Positions 33,233 through 41,277 of a stretch of 64,000 nucleotides of DNA are shown in pieces; position 1 is the stretch's first letter; each line of letters opens with the position of its first letter. The DNA lies in assembly GCA_050733935.1 (NCBI GenBank), contig JBOHUC010000093.1, positions 10,322 through 74,321 of the forward strand, given 5' to 3'. The notes below the pieces were generated by a model. The model did not search any database. It was not told the origin of the DNA and worked only from the letters and a program-made list of their open reading frames with translations. The stretch comes from JBOHUC01 sp050733935 (lineage in GTDB: Bacteria > Eisenbacteria > RBG-16-71-46 > DASYSL01). Position numbers and translations under genes: made by a program.

Positions 33233-33757
33233 TCAGGACTTCGACTGCGCTTCCCGCGCGCGGCAGGAGGCGCAGACACCGTTGAACTGGATCGTGTAGT
33301 CGGTGACCTCGAAGCCCACGCTCGGGGGAAGCGAGAGCGTGTCGAGGGCGGCGTGCTCGACGTCGTCGAGCCGGTGACAGCGGACACACCACAGATGGTG
33401 ATGCCGGTGATGGTTCGCGTCAAAGCGCCGGCGTGCGCCGGGTGCTCCGACCTCGCGCACGAGGCCCAGCCCCTCGAGCAGCTCGAGCGTCTTGTAGACC
33501 GTGCCGAGCGAGAGCGAGGGATACGCCCCGTGGAGCGTGCGGTGAATTCCTTCGGCGTCCGGGTGCTCGTGGCTCTCGAGGAGCGTGCGATAGACAGCAA
33601 GCCGCTGATGGGTGACCGGCAACCCGCGCTCGTGACAGGCCCGGGTGAAGTGCTCAACCGCCTCGTCCCGGTCGGCCGCTTCGTCCGGGCGGACCCCGGG
33701 CCGGGTCGAGGGGGCGGCCTTCATTCGGGCCTGCGGGAATGCGGGTTTCCGGCTCAC
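33233..33757 (-). CDS. Fur/PerR-family metalloregulator
   Basis: This is a 174-residue repressor. A winged helix lies at ~35-100 (GLPVTHQRLAVYRTLLESHEHPDAEGIH, SLSLGTVYKTLELLEGLGLV). The metal domain has FDANHHRHHHLWCVRC and CASC, forming the structural zinc site with two CxxC pairs. The genetic link to rubrerythrin favours a PerR-like peroxide sensor over an iron sensor. GTG 33757 is the longest start; ATG 33724 is an alternative. A promoter with an internal inverted repeat lies just upstream, suggesting autoregulation. Confidence 0.9.
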   Translation of the reverse strand: MSRKPAFPQARMKAAPSTRPGVRPDEAADRDEAVEHFTRACHERGLPVTHQRLAVYRTLLESHEHPDAEGIHRTLHGAYPSLSLGTVYKTLELLEGLGLVREVGAPGARRRFDANHHRHHHLWCVRCHRLDDVEHAALDTLSLPPSVGFEVTDYTIQFNGVCASCRAREAQSKS

Positions 33758-33765
33758 GAGGAGAA

Positions 33766-33795
33766 CATTTAGCAGATAGAAATTATTCCTGACAA
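33766..33795 (-). promoter_or_regulatory. Promoter of the peroxide-defence operon
   Basis: On the minus strand TTGTCA (33795-33790) is followed after 17 bases by CTAAAT (33772-33767). This is a sigma-70-like -35/-10 pair in an AT-rich patch of otherwise GC-rich DNA. Transcription would start shortly before the regulator gene. Confidence 0.45.
33777..33791. promoter_or_regulatory. Fur/PerR-type 7-1-7 operator
   Basis: TAGAAAT-T-ATTCCTG is an imperfect 7-1-7 inverted repeat (5 of 7 positions symmetric) lying between the -35 and -10 elements. A repressor bound there would block polymerase. The size and AT content fit PerR boxes, though the match to the Bacillus consensus is partial. Confidence 0.42.
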
Positions 33796-33931
33796 AGAGT
33801 TTTTCTTAAGCCACTTGCCGCAGGGCAACCTCGCGCAGCAGCTCGGGGCTCCAGCCTTCGCAGCGATACCCCGCGGCGCGGCCGGCGGGCAGGGACGGGA
33901 ACGCTTTCCGGGCCTCGCTCATCTAACGCCC

Positions 33932-34957
33932 ATGGCGAGCGAAATCCTTCCCCTTCCCGAGACCGGACCGACTCCGGACGATGCGTTGCTCGATGCTTAC
34001 TCGGAGGCCGTGATCCAGGCCGCCGACGCGGTGAGCGGCGCGGTCGTAAACCTCGAGGTCACCCAGCGCGCGGACACCGGCCGCCGAGGGCCGCGGCGCG
34101 GGCGCGTGCCCGGCCCCGACGAGGTGCGAGGCTCGGGCTCGGGCTTCATCTTCACGCCCGACGGATTCGTGCTCACGAACAGCCACGTCGTGAGCGGAGC
34201 GACGCGCATCGAGGCGACGCTCCCCGACGGGCGGCGCTTCGGCGCCTCCATGGTGGGGAACGATCCCGATTCCGATCTCGCGGTCGTGCGCCTCAACACG
34301 AGCGATCCCGGCCTCGTCGCCGCCCCGCTCGGCGAGTCGAAGAGCATTCGCGTCGGCCAGCTCGTGGTCGCGATCGGGAATCCGTACGGCTTCGAGTATA
34401 CGGTCACCTCCGGCGTGGTGAGCGCCCTCGGCCGTTCCTTGCGTGCGAACTCGGGACGCATCATCGACAACGTGCTCCAGACCGACGCGGCGCTCAATCC
34501 CGGCAACTCCGGCGGGCCGCTCGTCGATTCACGCGGCCGCGTCATCGGCGTGAACACCGCCATCATCCGGGGCGCGCAGGGCATCTGCTTTGCGATCGCG
34601 ATCGACACCGCGAAGTTCGTCGCATCGCGCTTGATTCGCGACGGCCGTGTGAAACGGAGCGTGCTCGGCGTCGGCGGGCAGAACATGCCGATCCGCCGCC
34701 AGGTGGTGCGCTTCCACGACCTCGCGGTCGAGAGCGGCGTGCTCGTCGTCTCGGTCGAGCCGGAGAGCCCCGCGGACACCGCGGGCGTGCGCGAGCGGGA
34801 CGTGATTGTCGGGTTCGGGGATCGCCCGGTCGCGAGCATCGACGACTTGCATCGCAATCTCACGGACGATCTGGTCGGGGCAACGATTCCGCTCACGGTC
34901 ATCCGCCGCGCCGAAAAGCTCGCGATCCCCGTCGTTCCGGCCGAATCGCGGCGCTGA
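33932..34957 (+). CDS. HtrA-like trypsin-fold protease with one PDZ domain, no signal peptide
   Basis: This is a 341-residue S1C protease. The triad is His85 in LTNSHVV, Asp115 in DSDLAVVRL and Ser193 in NPGNSGGPL. A single PDZ domain covers ~250-335 (SPADTAGVRERDVIVGF). ATG 33932 starts a hydrophilic N-terminus, with neither a signal sequence nor a membrane helix, so the protein is predicted to be cytoplasmic; periplasmic DegP/DegQ relatives have one. A Gly/Arg-rich loop (48-63) precedes the protease domain. It is divergent from the Fur/PerR operon. Confidence 0.92.
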   Translation: MASEILPLPETGPTPDDALLDAYSEAVIQAADAVSGAVVNLEVTQRADTGRRGPRRGRVPGPDEVRGSGSGFIFTPDGFVLTNSHVVSGATRIEATLPDGRRFGASMVGNDPDSDLAVVRLNTSDPGLVAAPLGESKSIRVGQLVVAIGNPYGFEYTVTSGVVSALGRSLRANSGRIIDNVLQTDAALNPGNSGGPLVDSRGRVIGVNTAIIRGAQGICFAIAIDTAKFVASRLIRDGRVKRSVLGVGGQNMPIRRQVVRFHDLAVESGVLVVSVEPESPADTAGVRERDVIVGFGDRPVASIDDLHRNLTDDLVGATIPLTVIRRAEKLAIPVVPAESRR

Positions 34958-35024
34958 GCGCGCTTCGCGCGTGCTTCGACTTCACTTCGTGGAGTAAGGT
35001 GACGCGCGTCCGGAGGCGCGCGTC

Positions 35025-37076
35025 ATGGGTCACGAGCTCACAGTTCTCAGGGAACTCGCCCTCCTGGCCGGAGTCTCGGTCGCCGTCAACCTGCTGTTCC
35101 GCCGCATCCGCCTTCCCACCGTCGTCGGATTCCTGTTCACCGGTGTTCTGATCGGCCCGGGCGGGTTCGCGCTCGTCGAGGATCCCGACACGGTCAACAC
35201 GCTCGCCGAGATCGGCGTCGTGCTCCTCCTGTTCGCGGTCGGACTCGAGTTCTCGCTCGCGGATCTGCGCATGCTCGGCCGCAAGGCCGCGGTGGCCGGA
35301 GTTCTGCAGGTCCTGGGCACGGCCGCCGGGGTCACGATGCTGCTCGTCGCGTTCGGACAGCCGCCGGCGCACGCGATCTTCTTCGGGCTCCTGATTGCAC
35401 CCTCGAGTACGGCGCTCGTGTTCCGGCTCATCACGGATCGCGGCGAGCTCCAGGCGCCGCACGGGCGCCTCCTGACGGGCGTGCTCCTCGTGCAGGACCT
35501 CGCGGTCGTTCCGATGGTGTTGCTCGTGCCCGCGCTCGTCTCGTGGAGCAAGGCGCCGGCGAACGTCGTGTTCCGCGGCCCGGGCCTCTCGCCGATCTTT
35601 CAGGCGCTCGCCCTCGTCGGGCTCGTCGTCGTCGCGTTCATGACGGCGCGGCAGCTCATTCCGTGGCTCATCGCGCGGGCGGCGCACGGCAAGTCGCGCG
35701 AGACGTTCCTTTCCGCGGTGGTCGCGATCGTGCTCGGTTCCGCGTGGTTGAGTCAGCAGGCGGGGCTCTCGCTCGCGCTCGGGGCGTTCCTGGCCGGCCT
35801 CATCCTGGCCGAATCGGATCTCCGGTCGCAGATCATCGCGGACATCCTGCCGTTCCGCGACACGCTCATGAGCATCTTTTTCATCTCGATCGGGATGCTG
35901 CTCGTGCCGTCCGAAGTCCTCAAACGGCCCGATCTGGTCGTCGCCGCAACGGTCGGCATGGTCCTCTGGAAGTTCGTCGCGGCTTCGATCACGGGCCGGA
36001 TCGCGGGCTATCCGTGGCGCACCGCGATCGCGGCCGGACTCGGCCTCGCGCACATCGGAGAATTCTCGTTCGTGCTCGCGCAGGCGGGGCAGCCGGGAGG
36101 ATTGCTGCCCGCGCCATGGAACCAGAGCTTCTACGCGGGGGCCGTGTTCTCGATCATGATCACGCCGTGGCTCGTCACGCATGCGCCCGAGTGGTCCCTT
36201 CGAATCGAACTCGGTCTGCGCGCGCTGCGACCCGCTCCGCTCCTGCCGCTCGAGCCCGCCGAGGCGGCGGCCACGTCGACGCTCCGACAGGATCACGTCG
36301 TGATCGGAGGCTACGGCCTGAACGGGCGGAACGTCGCGCGCGTGCTCCGCGCCGTCCACATCCCGCACATCGTGCTCGATCTTGCGCCAGAGGCGATCAC
36401 CCAGTGTGTCGGCGAGGGCAGTCCCACGTTGATCGGCAACATCACGCAGCCCGAGATCCTGAAGCAGGCGGGCGCGCCGCGGGCCCGCGTGCTCGTGCTC
36501 GCGCTCTCCGATCCGTTTGCGTCGCGGCACGCGACACGGATCGCGCGCGATCTCAATCCACACCTCTTCATCATCGTGCGCACGCGCGCGGTCGGAGAAA
36601 TCGACGCGCTCCACGAGGCGGGAGCGAGCATCGTGATTCCCGAGGAATTCGAGACCTCGATCGAGATCTTCACCGCGGTGCTGCGCGAGTATCACATCCC
36701 ACCGAACATCGTCGAGGCACAGATCAAGGTGCTGCGAACGGAGCGATACTCGCTCCTGCGCGGCCGGAAGCTTCCGCGCACGGTGATCCAGCAGCTCCAG
36801 TCGATCCTGATCGAGGGGACGACCGAGGCGGTGGTGCTGCTCCATCAATCGCCGGTCGTGGGTCAGGTGCTGTGGGAAACGGGCCTGCTCGACGAGGAAG
36901 GTGTCAAAGTGGTCGCCATCGTGCGCGGCGGGCATGCGATGGTGGATTTCGATCCGCAGATCGAGCTCCGCGTGGGCGACACGATCGTTCTGACCGGCGA
37001 CCACGCCGCAATCGACAAGGTGATGGAAAAGCTCGCGCCGGCCGACCCGCGCGACCCCGCAACAGTCGAAGGTTGA
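35025..37076 (+). CDS. CPA2-family monovalent cation:proton antiporter (KefB/RosB-like)
   Basis: This is a 683-residue inner-membrane antiporter. About 12 transmembrane helices span residues 1-390, with the conserved GFLFTGVLIGP and LLLFAVGLEFSL. A TrkA-N domain follows (HVVIGGYGLNGRNVARVL, ~425-545); its GxGxxGxxVA motif binds NAD or a nucleotide. A TrkA-C domain ends the protein (GVKVVAIVRGGHAMVDFDPQIELRVGDTIVLTG). It likely exchanges K+ or Na+ for H+. The start ATG 35025 has CGGAGG upstream. A terminator follows. Confidence 0.93.
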   Translation: MGHELTVLRELALLAGVSVAVNLLFRRIRLPTVVGFLFTGVLIGPGGFALVEDPDTVNTLAEIGVVLLLFAVGLEFSLADLRMLGRKAAVAGVLQVLGTAAGVTMLLVAFGQPPAHAIFFGLLIAPSSTALVFRLITDRGELQAPHGRLLTGVLLVQDLAVVPMVLLVPALVSWSKAPANVVFRGPGLSPIFQALALVGLVVVAFMTARQLIPWLIARAAHGKSRETFLSAVVAIVLGSAWLSQQAGLSLALGAFLAGLILAESDLRSQIIADILPFRDTLMSIFFISIGMLLVPSEVLKRPDLVVAATVGMVLWKFVAASITGRIAGYPWRTAIAAGLGLAHIGEFSFVLAQAGQPGGLLPAPWNQSFYAGAVFSIMITPWLVTHAPEWSLRIELGLRALRPAPLLPLEPAEAAATSTLRQDHVVIGGYGLNGRNVARVLRAVHIPHIVLDLAPEAITQCVGEGSPTLIGNITQPEILKQAGAPRARVLVLALSDPFASRHATRIARDLNPHLFIIVRTRAVGEIDALHEAGASIVIPEEFETSIEIFTAVLREYHIPPNIVEAQIKVLRTERYSLLRGRKLPRTVIQQLQSILIEGTTEAVVLLHQSPVVGQVLWETGLLDEEGVKVVAIVRGGHAMVDFDPQIELRVGDTIVLTGDHAAIDKVMEKLAPADPRDPATVEG

Positions 37077-37109
37077 CAGCGCACTGAGGGAGGCCTAGCG
37101 TCTTTTGCG

Positions 37110-37145
37110 GCCGACCGGGCACCTGCCAGGTCGGCTTTCTGTTTT
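37110..37145 (+). terminator. Intrinsic terminator after the antiporter gene
   Basis: GCCGACC (37110-37116) pairs with GGTCGGC (37129-37135), followed by TTTCTGTTTT. The stem and T-tract lie 34 bases past the antiporter stop and before the Kelch-like lipoprotein gene. Confidence 0.75.
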
Positions 37146-37186
37146 GGGACGGGACCGGGCCCGTGCTCTTCCGTGAGGAATGTGCC

Positions 37187-39913
37187 ATGAGAGCCCTCCT
37201 GGTCCTCGTTCTCGTGCTTTCGAGTTGTGGCGCCGCGCGCGCAACCGAGCCCCCCGTTCTCGATCTACCCGAACCGGAAACCGAGCCCGGCACGGGACTG
37301 CCGGGATTCGAACCGCCTCCGGTCGGCGAATCCGCGGGACGCTGGACCCGCCTTTTCCCTCCCATCCGCGCCGGACTCACGACCTTCGATCCAGTGTCGC
37401 AACGAATCGTGGCCTTCACAGGTGTTCGCGGATCGGAGCACGGGGAGATCTGGTTCCTGGATCCCACACGAGAGTCGGCGCCTCGTCGCGTCGTCCCGGC
37501 GGGTGAGCTTCCGCCGGGTTCGGTGCAAGCCGCTCACATCGATCCCGTGCGCCGACAACTGATCGTACTCGCGACTGACTATTACTCGAGGACAAGGCCG
37601 ATCATCGGAGCCTGGGCGCTCGACGTGGACCGACCCGATCGCTGGGTGCGAATCGCGCGCGATGGACCAGCTCCGTCCCCACGGAACTACTTCTCCTCAG
37701 TCATCGATGATGCGCACAGCCACCTCTACCTCTATGGGGGCCACGAGACCCCGGGCTCGGATCTCTGGCGCCTCGACTTCTCCGTCTCCCCCGCGGTATG
37801 GACAAAGCTCGAGACGGACAATCCACCTCCCCACGTGCGCTTCTACGGGCAACTGATCATCGATGCGGCACGAAATCGCATGCTGTTGCTGGGAGGATTC
37901 GAGCTCCAGAGGTTTCCGGATGGGGGCAGCCAGGAGAGGCACGTCACCGACATGTGGTCCCTCCGCCTCACGCGTCGAATGGTCTGGGAGAGGATCGAGC
38001 CGTCCGGCGAGGGGCCTGCGGCTCTCGGAATGAGCTCGCCGGGGGTCCTGGACGCAGAGAATGACCAGTTGCTGGTTCCCGAACGAGCGTGGTCGGGCTC
38101 GGGCGCCCTCCTCCGAATGTCGTTGCGGGGGGAGCCGGCGTGGACGCGGAGCGTGACCATGGGCCTGGTTCCCCGCGAGGCCTCGATCGTCGCGCTTCTG
38201 CCGGGCGGAACCGAAATGTTGGTCGTGCAGTCCTATTTCGCAAACTGGCGCCTGCGGCTCGCGAATCCGCCCGTCTGGTCTTTCGACGGCCTTCCGATTC
38301 CGTCGCACCTGTCGACGCGAAGCAGTGCCCTGGACCCGGTCGACGGGAGCCTGGTCGTCCTGACCGGGGGACTCGGCGCCTGGCAACGCCCGGGGAGCAT
38401 GGACCTTTGGAAACTCTCCGTCGATGGAACGGCTGCCTGGCGTCTCGTGACGACTCCGGGCACTGAGATTTCCCGCCGGGAACGGACGACGCTCCGCTAT
38501 GACCCACGCCGCGATCGCTTCATCGTCGTGGGAGGCTACGTCGAGGAACCGGAGGGAACCCGCATTCTCGATGACGTTTGGGAGCTTCGGCTGCGTCCGC
38601 TGCCGCGCTGGACCCGGCTCGAGCCCGAAAATGACATACCGGTGCGCGGGGTCGGGTTCTCGATGGTCTACGACGCGATCGGCGACCGGATGATCCTTCA
38701 GGGGGGCGACCGCAGGGACGCGGTCGACGGGGAGTGGCGCGAAACGAACGAGGCATGGGCGCTCGAGCTCTCGCCCGCGCTGCGCTGGCGGCGCATCGAA
38801 GCATCCGGGCGAGCTCCCGCGCCGCGAACCTCGCACGCGCTGGCTGTCGATCTGGTGGGCGAGAAGCTGCTCCTCTTCGGAGGCCTGGGTGTGAGGACGT
38901 ACGCCGGATACGGATCCCCACGCAGAGATCTCTGGTCACTCCCCCTCACGCCCGGTGCAGTTTGGGACTCGATCCCGGCCATCGCCGTCCCCCGATTGAG
39001 GTCCCCCGCCGAGCTTCTCCTGTGCGATCACACTCGAGACCGTTTGTGGCTCATGGGCTCAGGACAGCAGGGCACGGAGCTCCACGAGCTCGAGGCCGCA
39101 TCCGGCGCTCCGTCGTGGAGTTCGTTGAGAGTCGACGGAAACATTCCTGCAGTTTCTTCGAATTACCATTCGATCGCGGAGTACGACGCTCGGCGGGACC
39201 GGATCCTCTACGTTCCGTATCGGATCGAGGACGTATGGATGTTCGAAGGGGGCGCGCCGGAGCATCAACCGGAAATCAGGTTGAAGTCATCCGGCCATCC
39301 AGGAACGGCGACGACGCGTCTTGAGCTCGTCGTCCTGGCTTCCCACGAGTTCGATCCTCGATCGGGCGATCTCTCCACCGTTCGCATCTGTGGTGTTCCG
39401 ATTTCCGAGCTTTCGTCCGTTCGAGAGCGCTGGCGGGATGTGAATCACGATCGCTTGCCGGACCTCGAGCTCGATCTCGAGGGCGCCCCTGGCTGGTGGT
39501 CGCACGGGCGCCGAGCCGTGACCATTACCGGCGGGACGCGAAATGGCGAACGATTCCTCGGATGGCGATTGATCGAAGACGAAGGAGGTCCGTGGGACGA
39601 CTCTGGTCGCACGGCTGAACTCGCTTCGAACGAGGGGGATCCCGATCGTCCGTTCGAGCGTGAGTGGGAGAGCCCCGTCGCGGGACTCGACCGTTCGCGC
39701 TTCCGCTACCGACTGTCGGGAGCGACAAGTGAATCGGTCGAAATGTTCACGGCGACGGGGAGACGTGTCTCGCGCACGGTCCTCACGCCGACCGGAGGCC
39801 AGTGGCGCGAAGCGAAGCTCGAGCAGGCGGACGGGTTGCCTTCGGGGATCTACTTCCTGCGCTGGCCGGAAGGAGCGTTGAACCGAACCGAGCGGATCGT
39901 TCGGCTGCGCTAG
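37187..39913 (+). CDS. Kelch-like repeat lipoprotein with FlgD-like/T9SS-style C-terminal domain
   Basis: This is a 908-residue protein. ATG 37187 has GAGGAA upstream and gives a lipoprotein signal ending LLVLVLVLSSC. Many propeller blades follow, with recurring YDPRRDRFIVVGG, DAHSHLYLYGGH and EKLLLFGGLG elements and W-x-R/K-L motifs. A linker with polycystin-like or cohesin-like strands (RLELVVLASHEFDPRSGDLS) precedes the ~80-residue FlgD-like tail (VEMFTATGRRVSRTVL, GLPSGIYFLRW). It resembles the protein at 485-2227 but is longer and carries a lipobox. It probably binds a surface ligand; no enzyme motif is seen. Confidence 0.87.
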   Translation: MRALLVLVLVLSSCGAARATEPPVLDLPEPETEPGTGLPGFEPPPVGESAGRWTRLFPPIRAGLTTFDPVSQRIVAFTGVRGSEHGEIWFLDPTRESAPRRVVPAGELPPGSVQAAHIDPVRRQLIVLATDYYSRTRPIIGAWALDVDRPDRWVRIARDGPAPSPRNYFSSVIDDAHSHLYLYGGHETPGSDLWRLDFSVSPAVWTKLETDNPPPHVRFYGQLIIDAARNRMLLLGGFELQRFPDGGSQERHVTDMWSLRLTRRMVWERIEPSGEGPAALGMSSPGVLDAENDQLLVPERAWSGSGALLRMSLRGEPAWTRSVTMGLVPREASIVALLPGGTEMLVVQSYFANWRLRLANPPVWSFDGLPIPSHLSTRSSALDPVDGSLVVLTGGLGAWQRPGSMDLWKLSVDGTAAWRLVTTPGTEISRRERTTLRYDPRRDRFIVVGGYVEEPEGTRILDDVWELRLRPLPRWTRLEPENDIPVRGVGFSMVYDAIGDRMILQGGDRRDAVDGEWRETNEAWALELSPALRWRRIEASGRAPAPRTSHALAVDLVGEKLLLFGGLGVRTYAGYGSPRRDLWSLPLTPGAVWDSIPAIAVPRLRSPAELLLCDHTRDRLWLMGSGQQGTELHELEAASGAPSWSSLRVDGNIPAVSSNYHSIAEYDARRDRILYVPYRIEDVWMFEGGAPEHQPEIRLKSSGHPGTATTRLELVVLASHEFDPRSGDLSTVRICGVPISELSSVRERWRDVNHDRLPDLELDLEGAPGWWSHGRRAVTITGGTRNGERFLGWRLIEDEGGPWDDSGRTAELASNEGDPDRPFEREWESPVAGLDRSRFRYRLSGATSESVEMFTATGRRVSRTVLTPTGGQWREAKLEQADGLPSGIYFLRWPEGALNRTERIVRLR

Positions 39914-39938
39914 CCGCGAGCCGCTTGCCGCCGGCCGC

Positions 39939-40451
39939 TTAGCGCTTGCGGGCCTCGGCGAGCAACGAGTCCCGGATCACCGGCGACCGCGGGCACATCA
40001 CGTCGTCGCGCCGGCATTCGAGCAGGTCCTGATTGCAGCCGCAGCCACACGTGATGTCGACCGCGCGGTCGAGGAACCAGCGGCGCTGCGCCTGTGTGAG
40101 GCCCGTGAACGCGATGCCCGGCGCCTCGTCGTCCCCCACCGTTCCGTCCGCGAGCACGGCTTCACGGATGCGAACGCCCATCTTCTTGAGGCCCTTGTGC
40201 GCGTCGCTCGGCGGAATGTCCGGGGCTTCCGGAATTCCGGCCACGAGCGGGTCACGGATCTCCTCGACCGCGATTGCGCCTGCGCCCGAATCGGCAGGCG
40301 ACTCCTGCGCCTGGGTGCGGCCCCCGGCCGGCGCGTCGGCCACGTTCGCCTCGCGTCCGCTGTCCGGCTTCCGGTAGCTGCGCGAAAACGCGAACGCCGC
40401 GGCGACGATCGCACCGGCGACCAGCGCAAGTACGACGACGCGCGTGACCAC
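39939..40451 (-). CDS. Membrane-anchored protein with CxC-rich thiol domain (PCYCGC/CcmH-like)
   Basis: This is a 170-residue protein. A signal anchor begins the chain (VVVLALVAGAIVAAAFAFS). The C-terminal domain contains ITCGCGCNQDLLECRRDDVMCP, a five-cysteine cluster like the PCYCGC family and cytochrome-c maturation proteins such as CcmH, which handle haem or thiols. Which of the two applies cannot be told. It lies 13 bases downstream of the ferredoxin gene on the same strand. GTG 40451 is the start. Confidence 0.75.
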   Translation of the reverse strand: MVTRVVVLALVAGAIVAAAFAFSRSYRKPDSGREANVADAPAGGRTQAQESPADSGAGAIAVEEIRDPLVAGIPEAPDIPPSDAHKGLKKMGVRIREAVLADGTVGDDEAPGIAFTGLTQAQRRWFLDRAVDITCGCGCNQDLLECRRDDVMCPRSPVIRDSLLAEARKR

Positions 40452-40463
40452 GACCGGGGATGC

Positions 40464-40715
40464 CTACGCTTTCTGGTTCTTGAAGTAGTCCTGGTTCTTC
40501 TGGATCTGGTGCTGCTGGTCGGGTGGAACCTCGTCCGCAGGATAGATCGCATTCACAGGACACACCGGCTGGCAGGCGCCGCAATCGATGCAGATGTCAG
40601 GATCGATGAAGTACTGCTCCGCCGCCTCATCGGTCTTGATGCAATCGACGGGACACTCCTGAACGCAGGACTGATCTTTGACGCTGATGCAGGCGTCGGT
40701 AATGACGTATGCCAT
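40464..40715 (-). CDS. fdxA: Seven-iron (3Fe-4S/4Fe-4S) ferredoxin
   Basis: This is an 83-residue soluble electron carrier. The first cluster region has Cys9, Cys17, Cys21 and Cys25 with the C-x7-C spacing of FdxA-type seven-iron ferredoxins. The second has Cys42, Cys45, Cys48 and Cys52 (CIDCGACQPVCP). The sequence DQSCVQECPVDCIKT is characteristic. The C-terminus has the family's DQQHQIQKN segment. A good -35 (TTGACA at 40776-40771, minus strand) lies upstream. Confidence 0.95.
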   Translation of the reverse strand: MAYVITDACISVKDQSCVQECPVDCIKTDEAAEQYFIDPDICIDCGACQPVCPVNAIYPADEVPPDQQHQIQKNQDYFKNQKA

Positions 40716-40818
40716 TCGAATTCGGCCCTTTCGGCTTCCGGCGGGGAGTGCTCCAACCAGCCCGGCTCACTGTCAATTTCCTAGAACGCGGCCGGGCGCG
40801 TCAAGGGGTCACGCTGCG

Positions 40819-41277
40819 CTACTTTCCGGCGCCCTCCGTGGCGATCAGCCGCCGGATGAACGGGCGATCGGCTTCGAGCATCTCGTCGGGATTCACGTCC
40901 GCGAGCCGGACCCAGCGGAAGGCCTGACCGTCGAGCGGCTGGAGCGTCCCGGTCGGGGCCGTGCAGCGCACGAACGACAGCACGACCTGGAGACCGTGCG
41001 GATAGAGGTGGGTCTCCTGCGTCATGAGCTCGACCGCTTCGACGTCGACGCCGAGCTCCTCGCGCACCTCGCGCACGACGGCATGGAGCGCGGTCTCTCC
41101 TGCTTCGAGCTTGCCTCCCGGAAACTCCCAGAATCCGGCGAGCGCTTCGCCCGGCGGACGCTGGGCGAGCAGGAGCTCGGGACCCGCGACCGTGGGGCGC
41201 AGCATGACCGCCGCCCCGACGTGAATCTGCCGGACGCGGTCGTGCCGGCGCGTCGTCGAATCGTGGCGCGCGCTCAC
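40819..41277 (-). CDS. mutT: MutT-type 8-oxo-dGTP diphosphatase
   Basis: This is a 152-residue Nudix protein. The box GGKLEAGETALHAVVREVREELGV is complete, preceded by GFWEFPGG, a MutT hallmark. MutT removes oxidised dGTP and prevents mutations. GTG 41277 overlaps the stop of the ABC-DtxR gene (41274), so it is translated with the iron-uptake operon. This placement is functionally sensible, because iron import raises oxidative damage. No zinc ribbon is present. Confidence 0.88.
   Translation of the reverse strand: MSARHDSTTRRHDRVRQIHVGAAVMLRPTVAGPELLLAQRPPGEALAGFWEFPGGKLEAGETALHAVVREVREELGVDVEAVELMTQETHLYPHGLQVVLSFVRCTAPTGTLQPLDGQAFRWVRLADVNPDEMLEADRPFIRRLIATEGAGK

Noticed and set aside
37304..37314. 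Another T-arm-like string, GGATTCGAACC.
   Set aside because: It is inside the Kelch-like lipoprotein gene, coding for LPGFEP, and no cloverleaf is possible.
39907..39945. GCGCTA...TAGCGC inverted repeat between convergent genes.
   Set aside because: It has only a 6-bp outer stem and no T-tract, so it is too weak to call as a terminator.
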